DNA of 64,000 nt, taken from Lysinibacillus composti (GTDB taxonomy: Bacteria > Bacillota > Bacilli > Bacillales_A > Planococcaceae). Shown piece after piece: positions 63,906 to 64,000 of the stretch. The notes beneath the pieces were generated by a model that was not told the origin of the DNA, made no database searches, and was given only the letters and a program-made list of their open reading frames with translations. Location: contig NZ_JAFBDY010000005.1 in NCBI RefSeq assembly GCF_016908465.1, forward strand, positions 151,001 to 215,000, written 5' to 3'. A program made the translations under genes and the position numbers. How positions within the stretch are numbered: the stretch's first letter is position 1; every line of letters starts with the position of its first letter.

Positions 63906-64000
63906 AGTCAAGTCCTTAAAATTGTGTAAATTTCAATACGAATGTTTTCAACAGTCTTAAGAAAATTATTTTGGGCAATAAATAAACCCCTGCTTACATT

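Noticed and set aside
1..64000. tRNA, rRNA or insertion sequences
   Set aside because: I saw no cloverleaf with a conserved T-arm, no rRNA segments and no transposase motif. Absence is by eye only; a tRNA scan and a transposase search would settle it.

Overview
The window looks like chromosomal DNA of a low-GC, motile, Gram-positive rod in the order Bacillales, most likely the Planococcaceae (Lysinibacillus/Solibacillus-like). This rests on gene order and protein character: a Bacillus-type fla/che operon with fliY, cheC, cheD and sigD, a Gram-positive PolC, and the rimP-nusA-ylxR-ylxQ-infB-ylxP-rbfA-truB-ribF-rpsO-pnp block. Species assignment is inference; no database was searched.

Layout. 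1-18.4 kb is the distal half of the fla/che operon: swrD end, fliL, fliM, fliY, cheY, fliO-P-Q-R, flhB, flhA, flhF, flhG, cheB, cheA, cheW, cheC, cheD, an unrecognised membrane gene, sigD. 18.9-19.9 kb has a small unrecognised gene and a swrB-like gene. 20.0-28.6 kb carries rpsB, tsf, pyrH, frr, uppS, cdsA, dxr, rseP. 30.0-36.4 kb is proS and polC. 36.8-48.3 kb runs rimP to pnp. From 48.4 to 62.1 kb an accessory segment sits between pnp and an M16 peptidase gene, which are near neighbours in Bacillus subtilis. It holds a Fur-box-controlled efeO-efeB-efeU iron uptake operon on the minus strand, and a GntR-controlled catabolic cluster: two type III CoA-transferases, an HMG-CoA-lyase-like enzyme, a CitMHS-type transporter and a CitE-like lyase. 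A quinone oxidoreductase follows. The cluster reads as uptake, CoA activation and cleavage of a branched hydroxy-dicarboxylic acid such as 3-hydroxy-3-methylglutarate or citramalate.

The gene content is mostly ordinary; the intergenic DNA is not. Three classes of repeat fill almost every large gap. (1) A ~120-240 bp hairpin element (family 1, about 15 whole, partial or decayed copies). Its outer arms co-vary to keep pairing, and some copies carry a hairpin-within-hairpin module whose stems also co-vary. (2) A second structured element (family 2, about five copies) with a conserved end AATACGCCAAGGCGCATTT. (3) Locus-specific arrays of a short motif repeated every 21 bp (CGGACGAAA, GTCGGGATTAAT, GGCTAGATT, GTCTAGAAT). 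Related arrays have periods of 41, 51-52 or 62 bp. Most of these spacings are near whole numbers of DNA helical turns. These arrays and the co-varying hairpin module are my best candidates for something undescribed.
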